Positions 48,736 to 61,017 of a DNA stretch of 64,000 nucleotides are shown piece by piece (position 1 is the first letter of the stretch; every line of letters starts with the position of its first letter). The stretch lies in NCBI GenBank assembly GCA_023053685.1, contig JALIGW010000283.1, positions 42,532-106,531 on the forward strand. The letters are read 5' to 3'. Source of the stretch: Diadophis punctatus similis. Lineage: Eukaryota; Chordata; Lepidosauria; Squamata; Dipsadidae. The notes below the pieces were generated by a model that saw only the letters and a list, made by a program, of their open reading frames with translations, searched no databases and had not been told where the DNA came from. The position numbers were made by a program, and so were the translations under genes.

Positions 48736-50229
48736 CACCTCAGAAATGAAAAAGAAACACATATTCCTGTTCCCCACGTGTTGGAAAGCCGAATTCTCGC
48801 TTGATTTTCGATTCCGAGCCTACCCTGAAGAGCTAGCCCAAAGTCTAACACAGCATTCGCCTTAGGATTCAATTCAGCCCAAAAACATCACTTTTGACAA
48901 GAACCTCAGAAATGAAAAAGAAACACATATTCCTGTTCCCCACAGGCTGGGAAGCCGAATTCTCGCTTGAATTTTGATTCCGAGCCTACCCTGAAGAGCT
49001 AGCCCAATGTCTAACACAGAATTCGCCTTATTTCTCAATTCAGCCCAAAAACATCACTTTTGACAAACATCTCAGAAATGAAAAAGAAACACATATTCCT
49101 GTTCCCCACGTGCTGGAAAGCCGAATTCTCGCTTGATTTTCGATTCCGAGCCTACCCTGAAGAGCTAGCCGAAAGTCTAACACAGCATTCGCCTTAGGAC
49201 TCAATACAGCCAAAAAACATGACTTTTGACAAACACCTCAGAAATGAAAATGAAACACATATTCCTGTTCCCTACAGGCTGGAAAGCCGAATTCTTGCTT
49301 GATTTTTGATTCCGACCTTTCCCTGAAGAGCTAGCCCAATGTCTAACACGGAATTCGCCTTAGTTCTCAATTCAGCCAAAAAACATCACTTTTGACAAAC
49401 ACATCAGAAATGAAAAAGAAACACATATTCCTGTTCCCCACATGCTGGAAAGCCGAATTCTCGCTTGAATTTTGATTCCGAGCCTACCCTGAAGAGCTAG
49501 CCCAAAGTCTAACACGGCATTCGCCTCAGGATTCAATTCAGTCCAAAATCATCACTTTTGACAAACACCTCAGAAATGAAAAAGAAACACATATTCCTGT
49601 TCCCCACGTGTTGGAAAGCCGAATTCTCGCTTGATTTTCGATTCCGAGCCTACCCTGAAGAGCTAGCCCAAAGTCTAACACTGCATTCGCCTTAGGATTC
49701 AATTCAGTCCAAAATCATCACTTTTGACAAACACCTCAGAAATGAAAAAGAAACACATATTCCTGTTCCCCACGTGTTGGAAAGCCGAATTCTCGCTTGA
49801 TTTTCGATTCCGAGCCTACCCTGAAGAGCTAGCCCAAAGTCTAACACTGCATTCGCCTTAGGATTCAATTCAGCCCAAAAACATCACTTTTGACAAACAC
49901 CTCAGAAATGAAAAAGAAACACATATTCCTGTTCCCCACGTGCTGGAAAGCCGAATTCTCGCTTGATTTTCGATTCCGAGCCTACCCTGAAGAGCTAGCC
50001 CAAAGTCTAACACAGCATTCGCCTTAGGACTCAATACAGCCAAAAAACATGACTTTTGACAAACACCTCAGAAATGAAAAGGAAACACATATTCCTGTTC
50101 CCCACAGGCTGGAAAGCCGAATTCTTGCTTGATTTTTGATTCCGACCTTTCCCTGAAGAGCTAGCCCAATGTCTAACACGGAATTCGCCTTAGTTCTCAG
50201 TTCAGCCAAAAAACATCACTTTTGACAAA
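48072..50229 (+). repeat. 13-monomer HOR, unit 2 (2158 bp)
   Basis: This repeats 46080-48071 with one extra monomer: near 49566-49897 there are two consecutive cgtgttgg monomers carrying cagtccaaaatcatcac-type joints where unit 1 has fewer. From there the offset is 2158. It differs by tacccggaagag near 48326, a change shared with 54963. Its last monomer (50064) has caatgtctaacacgg instead of caatatctaacac and ttctcagttcagcc, which is shared with 56038. Confidence 0.8.
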
Positions 50230-51557
50230 CACCTCAGAAATGAAAAAGAAACACATATTCCTGTTCCCCACAGGCTGGAAAGCCGAACTCTCGCTTGATT
50301 TTAGATTCCGAGCCTACCCTGAAGAGCTAGCTCAAGGTCTAACACAGCATTCGCCTTATTTCTCAATTCAGCCCAAAAACATCACTTTTGACAAACACCT
50401 CAGAAATGAAAATGAAACACATATTCCTGTTCCCCACGGGCTGGAAAGCCGAATTCTCGCTTGATTTTCGATTCTGAGCCTACCCTGAAGAGCTAGCCCA
50501 AAGTCTAACACTGCATTCGCCTTAGGACTCAATACAGCCAAAAAACATGACTTTTGACAAACACCTCAGAAATGAAAATGAAACACATATTCCTGTTCCC
50601 CACAGGCTGGAAAGCCGAAATCTCGCTTGATTTTCGATTCCGAGCCTACCCTGAAGAGCTAGCCCAAAGTCTAACACGGCATTCGCCTCAGGATTCAATT
50701 CAGTCCAAAATCATCACTTTTGACAAACACCTCAGAAATGAAAAAGAAACACATATTCCTGTTCCCCACGTGTTGGAAAGCCGAATTCTCGCTTGATTTT
50801 CGATTCCGAGCCTACCCTGAAGAGCTAGCCCAAAGTCTAACACTGCATTCGCCTTAGGATTCAATTCAGCCCAAAAACATCACTTTTGACAAACACATCA
50901 GAAATGAAAAAGAAACACATATTCCTGTTCCCCACGTGTTGGAAAGCCGAATTCTCGCTTGATTTTCGATTCCGAGCCTACCCTGAAGAGCTAGCCGAAA
51001 GTCTAACACAGCATTCGCCTTAGGACTCAATACAGCCAAAAAACATGACTTTTGACAAACACCTCAGAAATGAAAATGAAACACATATTCCTGTTCCCCA
51101 CAGGCTGGAAAGCCGAATTCTTGCTTGATTTTCGATTCTGAGCCTACACTGAAGAGCTAGCCCAAAGTCTAACACTGCATTCACCTTAGGATTCAATTCA
51201 GCCCAAAAACATCACTTTTGACAAACACGTCAGAAATGAAACAGAAACACATATTCCTGTTCCCCACGTGTTGGAAAGCCGAATTCTCGCTTGATTTTCG
51301 ATTCCGAGCCTACCCTGAAGAGCTAGCCGAAAGTCTAACACAGCATTCTCCTTAGGATTCAATTCAGTCCAAAAACATCACTTTTGACAAACACCTCAGA
51401 AATGAAAAAGAAACACATATTCCTGTTCCCCACGTGTTGGAAAGCCGAATTCTCGCTTGATTTTCGATTCCGAGCCTACCCTGAAGAGCTAGCCCAAAGT
51501 CTAACACAGCATTCTCCTTAGGATTCAATTCAGCCCAAAAACATCACTTTTGACAAA
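49566..51557 (+). repeat. 12-monomer block A, copy 1 (1992 bp)
   Basis: The block includes gaaaaggaaac (50064), gccgaactctcg with tttagattccg (50230), gccgaaatctcg (50562) and gcctacactgaag (51060). These rare variants occur together again at 55540-57531 (offset 5974) and, apart from the first monomer, at 61018-62843 (offset 5312 from the middle copy). The tttagattccg change is private to the three copies and destroys the m74 CpG. Confidence 0.87.
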
Positions 51558-54500
51558 CACCTCAGAAATGAAAATGAAACACATATTCCTGTTCCCCACA
51601 GGCTGGAAAGCTGAATTCTCGCTTGATTTTCGATTCCGAGCCTACCCTGAAGAGCTAGCCCGAAGGCTAACACAGCATTCGCCTCAGTTCTCAATTCAGC
51701 CAAAAAGCATCACTTTTGACAAACACCTCAGAAATGAAAATGAAACACATATTCCTCTTCCCCACGTGCTGGAAAGCCGAATTCTCGCTTGATTTTCGAT
51801 TCCGAGCCTACCCTGAAGAGCTAGCCCAAAGTCTAACACAGCATTCGCCTTAGTTCTCAATTCAGCCAAAAAGCATCACTTTTGACAAACACCTCAGAAA
51901 TGAAAATGAAACACACATTCCTGTTCCCCACGGGCTGCAAAGCCGAATTCTCGCTTGATTTTTGATTCCGACCTTTCCCTGAAGAGCTAGCCCAAGGTCT
52001 AACACACTTCGCCTTATTTCTCAATTTAGCCCAAAAACATCACTTTTGACAAACACCTCAGAAATGAAAAAGAAACACATATTCCTGTTACCCACAGGCT
52101 GGAAAGCCGAATTCTCACTTGATTTTTGATTCCGACCTTTCCCTGAAGAGCTAGCCCAAAGTCTAACACAGAATTCGCCTTATTTCTCAATTCAGCCCAA
52201 AAACATCACTTTTGACAAACACCTCAGAAATGAAAAAGAAACACATATTCCTGTTCCCCACGTGTTGGAAAGCCGAATTCTCGCTTGATTTTCGATTCCG
52301 AGCCTACCCTGAAGAGCTAGCCGAAAGTCTAACACAGCATTCGCCTTAGGACTCAATACAGCCAAAAAACATGACTTTTGACAAACACCTCAGAAATGAA
52401 AATGAAACACATATTCCTGTTCCCCACAGGCTGGAAAGCCGAATTCTTGCTTGATTTTTGATTCCGACCTTTCCCTGAAGAGCTAGCCCAATATCTAACA
52501 CTGCATTCACCTTAGTTCTCAATTCAGCCAAAAAACATCACTTTTGACAAACACATCAGAAATGAAAAAGAAACACATATTCCTGTTCCCCACATGCTGG
52601 AAAGCCGAATTCTCGCTTGATTTTCGATTCTGAGCCTACCCTGAAGAGCTAGCCCAAAGTCTAACACTGCATTCACCTTAGGATTCAATTCAGCCCAAAA
52701 ACATCACTTTTGACAAACACGTCAGAAATGAAACAGAAACACATATTCCTGTTCCCCACGTGTTGGAAAGCCGAATTCTCGCTTGATTTTCGATTCCGAG
52801 CCTACCCTGAAGAGCTAGCCGAAAGTCTAACACAGCATTCGCCTTAGGATTCAATTCAGTCCAAAAACATCACTTTTGACAAACACCTCAGAAATGAAAA
52901 AGAAACACATATTCCTGTTCCCCACGTGTTGGAAAGCCGAATTCTCGCTTGATTTTCGATTCCGAGCCTACCCTGAAGAGTTAGCCCAAAGTCTAACACA
53001 GCATTCGCCTTAGGATTCAATTCAGCCCAAAAACATCACTTTTGACAAAAACCTCAGAAATGAAAAAGAAACACATATTCCTGTTCCCCACGTGCTGGAA
53101 AGCCGAATTCTCGCTTGATTTTCGATTCCGAGCCTACCCTGAAGAGCTAGCCCAAAGTCTAACACAGCATTCGCCTTAGGACTCAATACAGCCAAAAAAC
53201 ATGACTTTTGACAAACACCTCAGAAATGAAAATGAAACACATATTCCTGTTCCCTACAGGCTGGAAAGCCGAATTCTTGCTTGATTTTTGATTCCGACCT
53301 TTCCCTGAAGAGCTAGCCCAATGTCTAACACGGAATTCGCCTTAGTTCTCAATTCAGCCAAAAAACATCACTTTTGACAAACACCTCAGAAATGAAAAAG
53401 AAACACATATTCCTGTTCCCCACGTGTTGGAAAGCCGAATTCTCGCTTGATTTTCGATTCCGAGCCTACCCTGAAGAGCTAGCCCAAAGTCTAACACAGC
53501 ATTCGCCTTAGGATTCAATTCAGCCCAAAAACATCACTTTTGACAAGAACCTCAGAAATGAAAAAGAAACACATATTCCTGTTCCCCACAGGCTGGGAAG
53601 CCGAATTCTCGCTTGAATTTTGATTCCGAGCCTACCCTGAAGAGCTAGCCCAATGTCTAACACAGAATTCGCCTTATTTCTCAATTCAGCCCAAAAACAT
53701 CACTTTTGACAAACATCTCAGAAATGAAAAAGAAACACATATTCCTGTTCCCCACGTGCTGGAAAGCCGAATTCTCGCTTGATTTTCGATTCCGAGCCTA
53801 CCCTGAAGAGCTAGCCGAAAGTCTAACACAGCATTCGCCTTAGGACTCAATACAGCCAAAAAACATGACTTTTGACAAACACCTCAGAAATGAAAATGAA
53901 ACACATATTCCTGTTCCCTACAGGCTGGAAAGCCGAATTCTTGCTTGATTTTTGATTCCGACATTTCCCTGAAGAGCTAGCCCAATGTCTAACACGGAAT
54001 TCGCCTTAGTTCTCAATTCAGCCAAAAAACATCACTTTTGACAAACACATCAGAAATGAAAAAGAAACACATATTCCTGTTCCCCACATGCTGGAAAGCC
54101 GAATTCTCGCTTGAATTTTGATTCCGAGCCTACCCTGAAGAGCTAGCCCAAAGTCTAACACTGCATTCGCCTTAGGATTCAATTCAGTCCAAAATCATCA
54201 CTTTTGACAAACACCTCAGAAATGAAAAAGAAACACATATTCCTGTTCCCCACGTGTTGGAAAGCCGAATTCTCGCTTGATTTTCGATTCCGAGCCTACC
54301 CTGAAGAGCTAGCCCAAAGTCTAACACTGCATTCGCCTTAGGATTCAATTCAGCCCAAAAACATCACTTTTGACAAACACCTCAGAAATGAAAAAGAAAC
54401 ACATATTCCTGTTCCCCACGTGCTGGAAAGCCGAATTCTCGCTTGATTTTCGATTCCGAGCCTACCCTGAAGAGCTAGCCCAAAGTCTAACACAGCATTC

Positions 54501-55373
54501 GCCTTAGGACTCAATACAGCCAAAAAACATGACTTTTGACAAACACCTCAGAAATGAAAAGGAAACACATATTCCTGTTCCCCACAGGCTGGAAAGCCGA
54601 ATTCTTGCTTGATTTTTGATTCCGACCTTTCCCTGAAGAGCTAGCCCAATATCTAACACTGCATTCACCTTAGTTCTCAATTCAGCCAAAAAACATCACT
54701 TTTGACAAACACATCAGAAATGAAAAAGAAACACATATTCCTGTTCCCCACGTGCTGGAAAGCCGAATTCTCGCTTGATTTTCGATTCCGAGCCTACCCT
54801 GAAGAGCTAGCCGAAAGTCTAACACAGCATTCTCCTTAGGATTCAATTCAGTCCAAAAACATCACTTTTGACAAACACCTCAGAAATGAAAAAGAAACAC
54901 ATATTCCTGTTCCCCACGTGTTGGAAAGCCGAATTCTCGCTTGATTTTCGATTCCGAGCCTACCCGGAAGAGCTAGCCCAAAGTCTAACACAGCATTCGC
55001 CTTAGGATTCAATTCAGCCCAAAAACATCACTTTTGACAAAAACCTCAGAAATGAAAAAGAAACACATATTCCTGTTCCCCACGTGCTGGAAAGCCGAAT
55101 TCTCGCTTGATTTTCGATTCCGAGCCTACCCTGAAGAGCTAGCCCAAAGTCTAACACAGCATTCGCCTTAGGACTCAATACAGCCAAAAAACATGACTTT
55201 TGACAAACACCTCAGAAATGAAAATGAAACACATATTCCTGTTCCCTACAGGCTGGAAAGCCGAATTCTTGCTTGATTTTTGATTCCGACCTTTCCCTGA
55301 AGAGCTAGCCCAATGTCTAACACGGAATTCGCCTTAGTTCTCAATTCAGCCAAAAAACATCACTTTTGACAAA
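51558..55373 (+). repeat. 23-monomer copy of 44754-48735
   Basis: This is the second copy, 3816 bp long and one monomer shorter than its partner. It contains the last length variant of the window, the 164-bp monomer at 51890-52053. After 55373 the sequence switches to a match with 49400-51557. Confidence 0.85.
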
Positions 55374-55539
55374 CACATCAGAAATGAAAAAGAAACACAT
55401 ATTCCTGTTCCCCACATGCTGGAAAGCCGAATTCTCGCTTGATTTTCGATTCCGAGCCTACCCTGAAGAGCTAGCCCAAAGTCTAACACAGCATTCGCCT
55501 TAGGATTCAATTCAGTCCAAAATCATCACTTTTGACAAA

Positions 55540-57531
55540 CACCTCAGAAATGAAAAAGAAACACATATTCCTGTTCCCCACGTGTTGGAAAGCCGAATTC
55601 TCGCTTGATTTTCGATTCCGAGCCTACCCTGAAGAGCTAGCCCAAAGTCTAACACTGCATTCGCCTTAGGATTCAATTCAGTCCAAAATCATCACTTTTG
55701 ACAAACACCTCAGAAATGAAAAAGAAACACATATTCCTGTTCCCCACGTGTTGGAAAGCCGAATTCTCGCTTGATTTTCGATTCCGAGCCTACCCTGAAG
55801 AGCTAGCCCAAAGTCTAACACTGCATTCGCCTTAGGATTCAATTCAGCCCAAAAACATCACTTTTGACAAACACCTCAGAAATGAAAAAGAAACACATAT
55901 TCCTGTTCCCCACGTGCTGGAAAGCCGAATTCTCGCTTGATTTTCGATTCCGAGCCTACCCTGAAGAGCTAGCCCAAAGTCTAACACAGCATTCGCCTTA
56001 GGACTCAATACAGCCAAAAAACATGACTTTTGACAAACACCTCAGAAATGAAAAGGAAACACATATTCCTGTTCCCCACAGGCTGGAAAGCCGAATTCTT
56101 GCTTGATTTTTGATTCCGACCTTTCCCTGAAGAGCTAGCCCAATGTCTAACACGGAATTCGCCTTAGTTCTCAGTTCAGCCAAAAAACATCACTTTTGAC
56201 AAACACCTCAGAAATGAAAAAGAAACACATATTCCTGTTCCCCACAGGCTGGAAAGCCGAACTCTCGCTTGATTTTAGATTCCGAGCCTACCCTGAAGAG
56301 CTAGCTCAAGGTCTAACACAGCATTCGCCTTATTTCTCAATTCAGCCCAAAAACATCACTTTTGACAAACACCTCAGAAATGAAAATGAAACACATATTC
56401 CTGTTCCCCACGGGCTGGAAAGCCGAATTCTCGCTTGATTTTCGATTCTGAGCCTACCCTGAAGAGCTAGCCCAAAGTCTAACACTGCATTCGCCTTAGG
56501 ACTCAATACAGCCAAAAAACATGACTTTTGACAAACACCTCAGAAATGAAAATGAAACACATATTCCTGTTCCCCACAGGCTGGAAAGCCGAAATCTCGC
56601 TTGATTTTCGATTCCGAGCCTACCCTGAAGAGCTAGCCCAAAGTCTAACACGGCATTCGCCTCAGGATTCAATTCAGTCCAAAATCATCACTTTTGACAA
56701 ACACCTCAGAAATGAAAAAGAAACACATATTCCTGTTCCCCACGTGTTGGAAAGCCGAATTCTCGCTTGATTTTCGATTCCGAGCCTACCCTGAAGAGCT
56801 AGCCCAAAGTCTAACACTGCATTCGCCTTAGGATTCAATTCAGCCCAAAAACATCACTTTTGACAAACACCTCAGAAATGAAAAAGAAACACATATTCCT
56901 GTTCCCCACGTGTTGGAAAGCCGAATTCTCGCTTGATTTTCGATTCCGAGCCTACCCTGAAGAGCTAGCCGAAAGTCTAACACAGCATTCGCCTTAGGAC
57001 TCAATACAGCCAAAAAACATGACTTTTGACAAACACCTCAGAAATGAAAATGAAACACATATTCCTGTTCCCCACAGGCTGGAAAGCCGAATTCTTGCTT
57101 GATTTTCGATTCTGAGCCTACACTGAAGAGCTAGCCCAAAGTCTAACACTGCATTCACCTTAGGATTCAATTCAGCCCAAAAACATCACTTTTGACAAAC
57201 ACGTCAGAAATGAAACAAAAACACATATTCCTGTTCCCCACGTGTTGGAAAGCCGAATTCTCGCTTGATTTTCGATTCCGAGCCTACCCTGAAGAGCTAG
57301 CCGAAAGTCTAACACAGCATTCTCCTTAGGATTCAATTCAGTCCAAAAACATCACTTTTGACAAACACCTCAGAAATGAAAAAGAAACACATATTCCTGT
57401 TCCCCACGTGTTGGAAAGCCGAATTCTCGCTTGATTTTCGATTCCGAGCCTACCCTGAAGAGCTAGCCCAAAGTCTAACACAGCATTCGCCTTAGGATTC
57501 AATTCAGCCCAAAAACATCACTTTTGACAAA
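55540..57531 (+). repeat. 12-monomer block A, copy 2
   Basis: This is the middle copy, paired with 49566-51557 and 61018-62843. Noted differences are gaaacaaaaac at 57200 in place of gaaacagaaac, and cattcgcc rather than cattctcc near 57485. Confidence 0.87.
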
Positions 57532-57697
57532 AACCTCAGAAATGAAAAAGAAACACATATTCCTGTTCCCCACGTGCTGGAAAGCCGAATTCTCGCTTGA
57601 TTTTCGATTCCGAGCCTACCCTGAAGAGCTAGCCCAAAGTCTAACACAGCATTCGCCTTAGGACTCAATACAGCCAAAAAACATGACTTTTGACAAA

Positions 57698-58693
57698 CAC
57701 CTCAGAAATGAAAAAGAAACACATATTCCTGTTCCCCACAGGCTGGGAAGCCGAATTCTCGCTTGAATTTTGATTCCGAGCCTACCCTGAAGAGCTAGCC
57801 CAAAGTCTAACACAGCATTCGCCTTAGGACTCAATACAGCCCAAAAACATCACTTTTGACAAACACCTCAGAAATGAAAAAGAAACACATATTCCTGTTC
57901 CCCACGTGCTGGAAAGCCGAATTCTCACTTGATTTTCGATTCCGAGCCTACCCTGAAGAGCTAGCCCAAAGTCTAACACAGCATTCGCCTTAGGACTCAA
58001 TACAGCCAAAAAACATGACTTTTGACAAACACCTCAGAAATGAAAATGAAACACATATTCCTGTTCCCTACAGGCTGGAAAGCCGAATTCTTGCTTGATT
58101 TTTGATTCCGACCTTTCCCTGAAGAGCTAGCCCAATGTCTAACACGGAATTCGCCTTAGTTCTCAATTCAGCCAAAAAACATCACTTTTGACAAACACAT
58201 CAGAAATGAAAAAGAAACACATATTCCTGTTCCCCACATGCTGGAAAGCCGAATTCTCGCTTGATTTTCGATTCCGAGCCTACCCTGAAGAGCTAGCCCA
58301 AAGTCTAACACTGCATTCGCCTTAGGATTCAATTCAGTCCAAAATCATCACTTTTGACAAACACCTCAGAAATGAAAAAGAAACACATATTCCTGTTCCC
58401 CATGTATTGGAAAGCCGAATTCTCGCTTGATTTTCGATTCCGAGCCTACCCTGAAGAGCTAGCCCAAAGTCTAACACTGCATTCGCCTTAGGATTCAATT
58501 CAGCCCAAAAACATCACTTTTGACAAACACCTCAGAAATGAAAAAGAAACACATATTCCTGTTCCCCACGTGCTGGAAAGCCGAATTCTCGCTTGATTTT
58601 CGATTCCGAGCCTACCCTGAAGAGCTAGCCCAAAGTCTAACACAGCATTCGCCTTAGGACTCAATACAGCCAAAAAACATGACTTTTGACAAA
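57698..58693 (+). repeat. Six-monomer block recurring at 63342-64000
   Basis: Monomers 57698 (ggctgggaagcc, gaattttg), 57864 (cgtgctgg with a ggactcaatacagccc tail before it), 58030 (ccctacagg) and 58196 (cacatc, acatgctgg) match 63342, 63508, 63674 and 63840 at offset 5644, until the window ends. A private ccccatgtattgg is seen near 58399, and ttctcacttgattttcg near 57922. Confidence 0.78.
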
Positions 58694-58859
58694 CACCTCA
58701 GAAATGAAAATGAAACACATATTCCTGTTCCCCACAGGCTGGAAAGCCGAATTCTTGCTTGATTTTTGATTCCGACCTTTCCCTGAAGAGCTAGCCCAAT
58801 GTCTAACACGGAATTCGCCTTAGTTCTCAATTCAGCCAAAAAACATCACTTTTGACAAA

Positions 58860-59025
58860 CACATCAGAAATGAAAAAGAAACACAAATTCCTGTTCCCCA
58901 CAGGCTGGAAAGCTGAATTCTCGCTTGATTTTCGATTCCGAGCCTACCCTGAAGAGCTAGCCCGAAGGCTAACACAGCATTCGCCTCAGTTCTCAATTCA
59001 GCCAAAAAGCATCACTTTTGACAAA
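58860..59025 (+). repeat. Hybrid of two left-flank monomer types
   Basis: The head (cacatc, gaaaaag, cacaaattcc) matches monomer 830, while the rest (acaggctggaaagctg, cgaaggctaac, cctcagttctc) matches the next monomer, 996. One monomer is lost relative to the left flank with no change of register. Because cacaaattcc is otherwise found only at 830, this strongly links the two ends of the window. Confidence 0.82.
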
Positions 59026-59357
59026 CACCTCAGAAATGAAAATGAAACAGATATTCCTCTTCCCCATGTGCTGGTAAGCCGAATTCTCGCTTGATTTTCG
59101 ATTCCGAGCCTACCCTGAAGAGCTAGCCCAAAGTCTAACACAGCATTCGCCTTAGTTCTCAATTTAGCCCAAAAACATCACTTTTGACAAACACCTCAGA
59201 AATGAAAAAGAAACACATATTCCTGTTCCCCACAGGCTGGAAAGCCGAATTCTCACTTGATTTTTGATTCCGACCTTTCCCTGAAGAGCTAGCCCAATGT
59301 CTAACACAGAATTCGCCTTATTTCTCAATTCAGCCCAAAAACATCACTTTTGACAAA

Positions 59358-59689
59358 CACCTCAGAAATGAAAAAGAAACACATATTCCTGTTCCCCACG
59401 TGCTGGAAAGCCGAATTCTCGCTTGATTTTTGATTCCGAGCCTACCCTGAAGAGCTAGCCCAAAGTCTAACACAGCATTCGCCTTAGGACTCAATACAGC
59501 CAAAAAACATGACTTTTGACAAACACCTCAGAAATGAAAATGAAACACATATTCCAGTTCCCCACAGGCTGGAAAGCCGAATTCATGCTTGATTTTTGAT
59601 TCCGACCTTTCCCTGAAGAGCTAGCCCAATGTCTAACACGGAATTCGCCTTAGTTCTCAATTCAGCCCAAAAACATCACTTTTGACAAA
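59358..59689 (+). repeat. 332-bp dimer duplication, unit 1
   Basis: The dimer consists of a cgtgctgg monomer with tttttgattccgagcc and a monomer with attccagttcc and gaattcatgcttg. The gaattcatgc change occurs only here and in the adjacent copy. The unit ends with a cagcccaaaaac tail leading to cacctc. Confidence 0.9.
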
Positions 59690-60021
59690 CACCTCAGAAA
59701 TGAAAAAGAAACACATATTCCTGTTCCCCACGTGCTGGAAAGCCGAATTCTCGCTTGATTTTTGATTCCGAGCCTACCCTGAAGAGCTAGCCCAAAGTCT
59801 AACACAGCATTCGCCTTAGGACTCAATACAGCCAAAAAACATGACTTTTGACAAACACCTCAGAAATGAAAATGAAACACATATTCCAGTTCCCCACAGG
59901 CTGGAAAGCCGAATTCATGCTTGATTTTTGATTCCGACCTTTCCCTGAAGAGCTAGCCCAATGTCTAACACGGAATTCGCCTTAGTTCTCAATTCAGCCA
60001 AAAAACATCACTTTTGACAAA
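59690..60021 (+). repeat. 332-bp dimer duplication, unit 2
   Basis: This is an apparently identical repeat of 59358-59689 up to the final tail, which reads cagccaaaaaac and leads to a cacatc monomer as in the left-flank counterpart at 1659. Unit 2 therefore keeps the ancestral right edge and unit 1 holds the joint. It is probably one of the youngest events in the window. Confidence 0.9.
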
Positions 60022-61017
60022 CACATCAGAAATGAAAAAGAAACACATATTCCTGTTCCCCACATGCTGGAAAGCCGAATTCTCGCTTGAATTTTGATTC
60101 CGAGCCTACCCTGAAGAGCTAGCCCAAAGTCTAACACGGCATTCGCCTCAGGATTCAATTCAGTCCAAAATCATCACTTTTGACAAACACCTCAGAAATG
60201 AAAAAGAAACACATATTCCTGTTCCCCACGTGTTGGAAAGCCGAATTCTCGCTTGATTTTCGATTCCGAGCCTACCCTGAAGAGCTAGCCCAAAGTCTAA
60301 CACTGCATTCGCCTTAGGATTCAATTCAGCCCAAAAACATCACTTTTGACAAACACCTCAGAAATGAAAAAGAAACACATATTCCTGTTCCCCACGTGTT
60401 GGAAAGCCGAATTCTCGCTTGATTTTCGATTCCGAGCCTACCCTGAAGAGCTAGCCCAAAGTCTAACACAGCATTCGCCTTAGGATTCAATTCAGCCCAA
60501 AAACATCACTTTTGACAAAAACCTCAGAAATGAAAAAGAAACACATATTCCTGTTCCCCACAGGCTGGGAAGCCGAATTCTCGCTTGAATTTTGATTCCG
60601 AGCCTACCCTGAAGAGCTAGCCCAATGTCTAACACAGAATTCGCCTTATTTCTCAATTCAGCCCAAAAACATCACTTTTGACAAACACCTCAGAAATGAA
60701 AAAGAAACATATATTCCTGTTCCCCACGGGCTGGAAAGCCGAATTCTTGCTTGAATTTCGATTCCGAGCCTACCCTGAAGAGCTAGCCCAAGGTCTAACA
60801 CAGCATTCGCCTTATTTCTCAATTCAGCCCAAAAACATCACTTTTGACAAACACCTCAGAAATGAAAATGAAACACATATTCCTGTTCCCCACAGGCTGG
60901 AAAGCCGAATTCTCGCTTGATTTTCGATTCCGAGCCTACCCTGAAGAGCTAGCCCAAAGTCTAACACAGCATTCGCCTTAGGACTCAATTCAGTCCAAAA
61001 TCATCACTTTTGACAAA

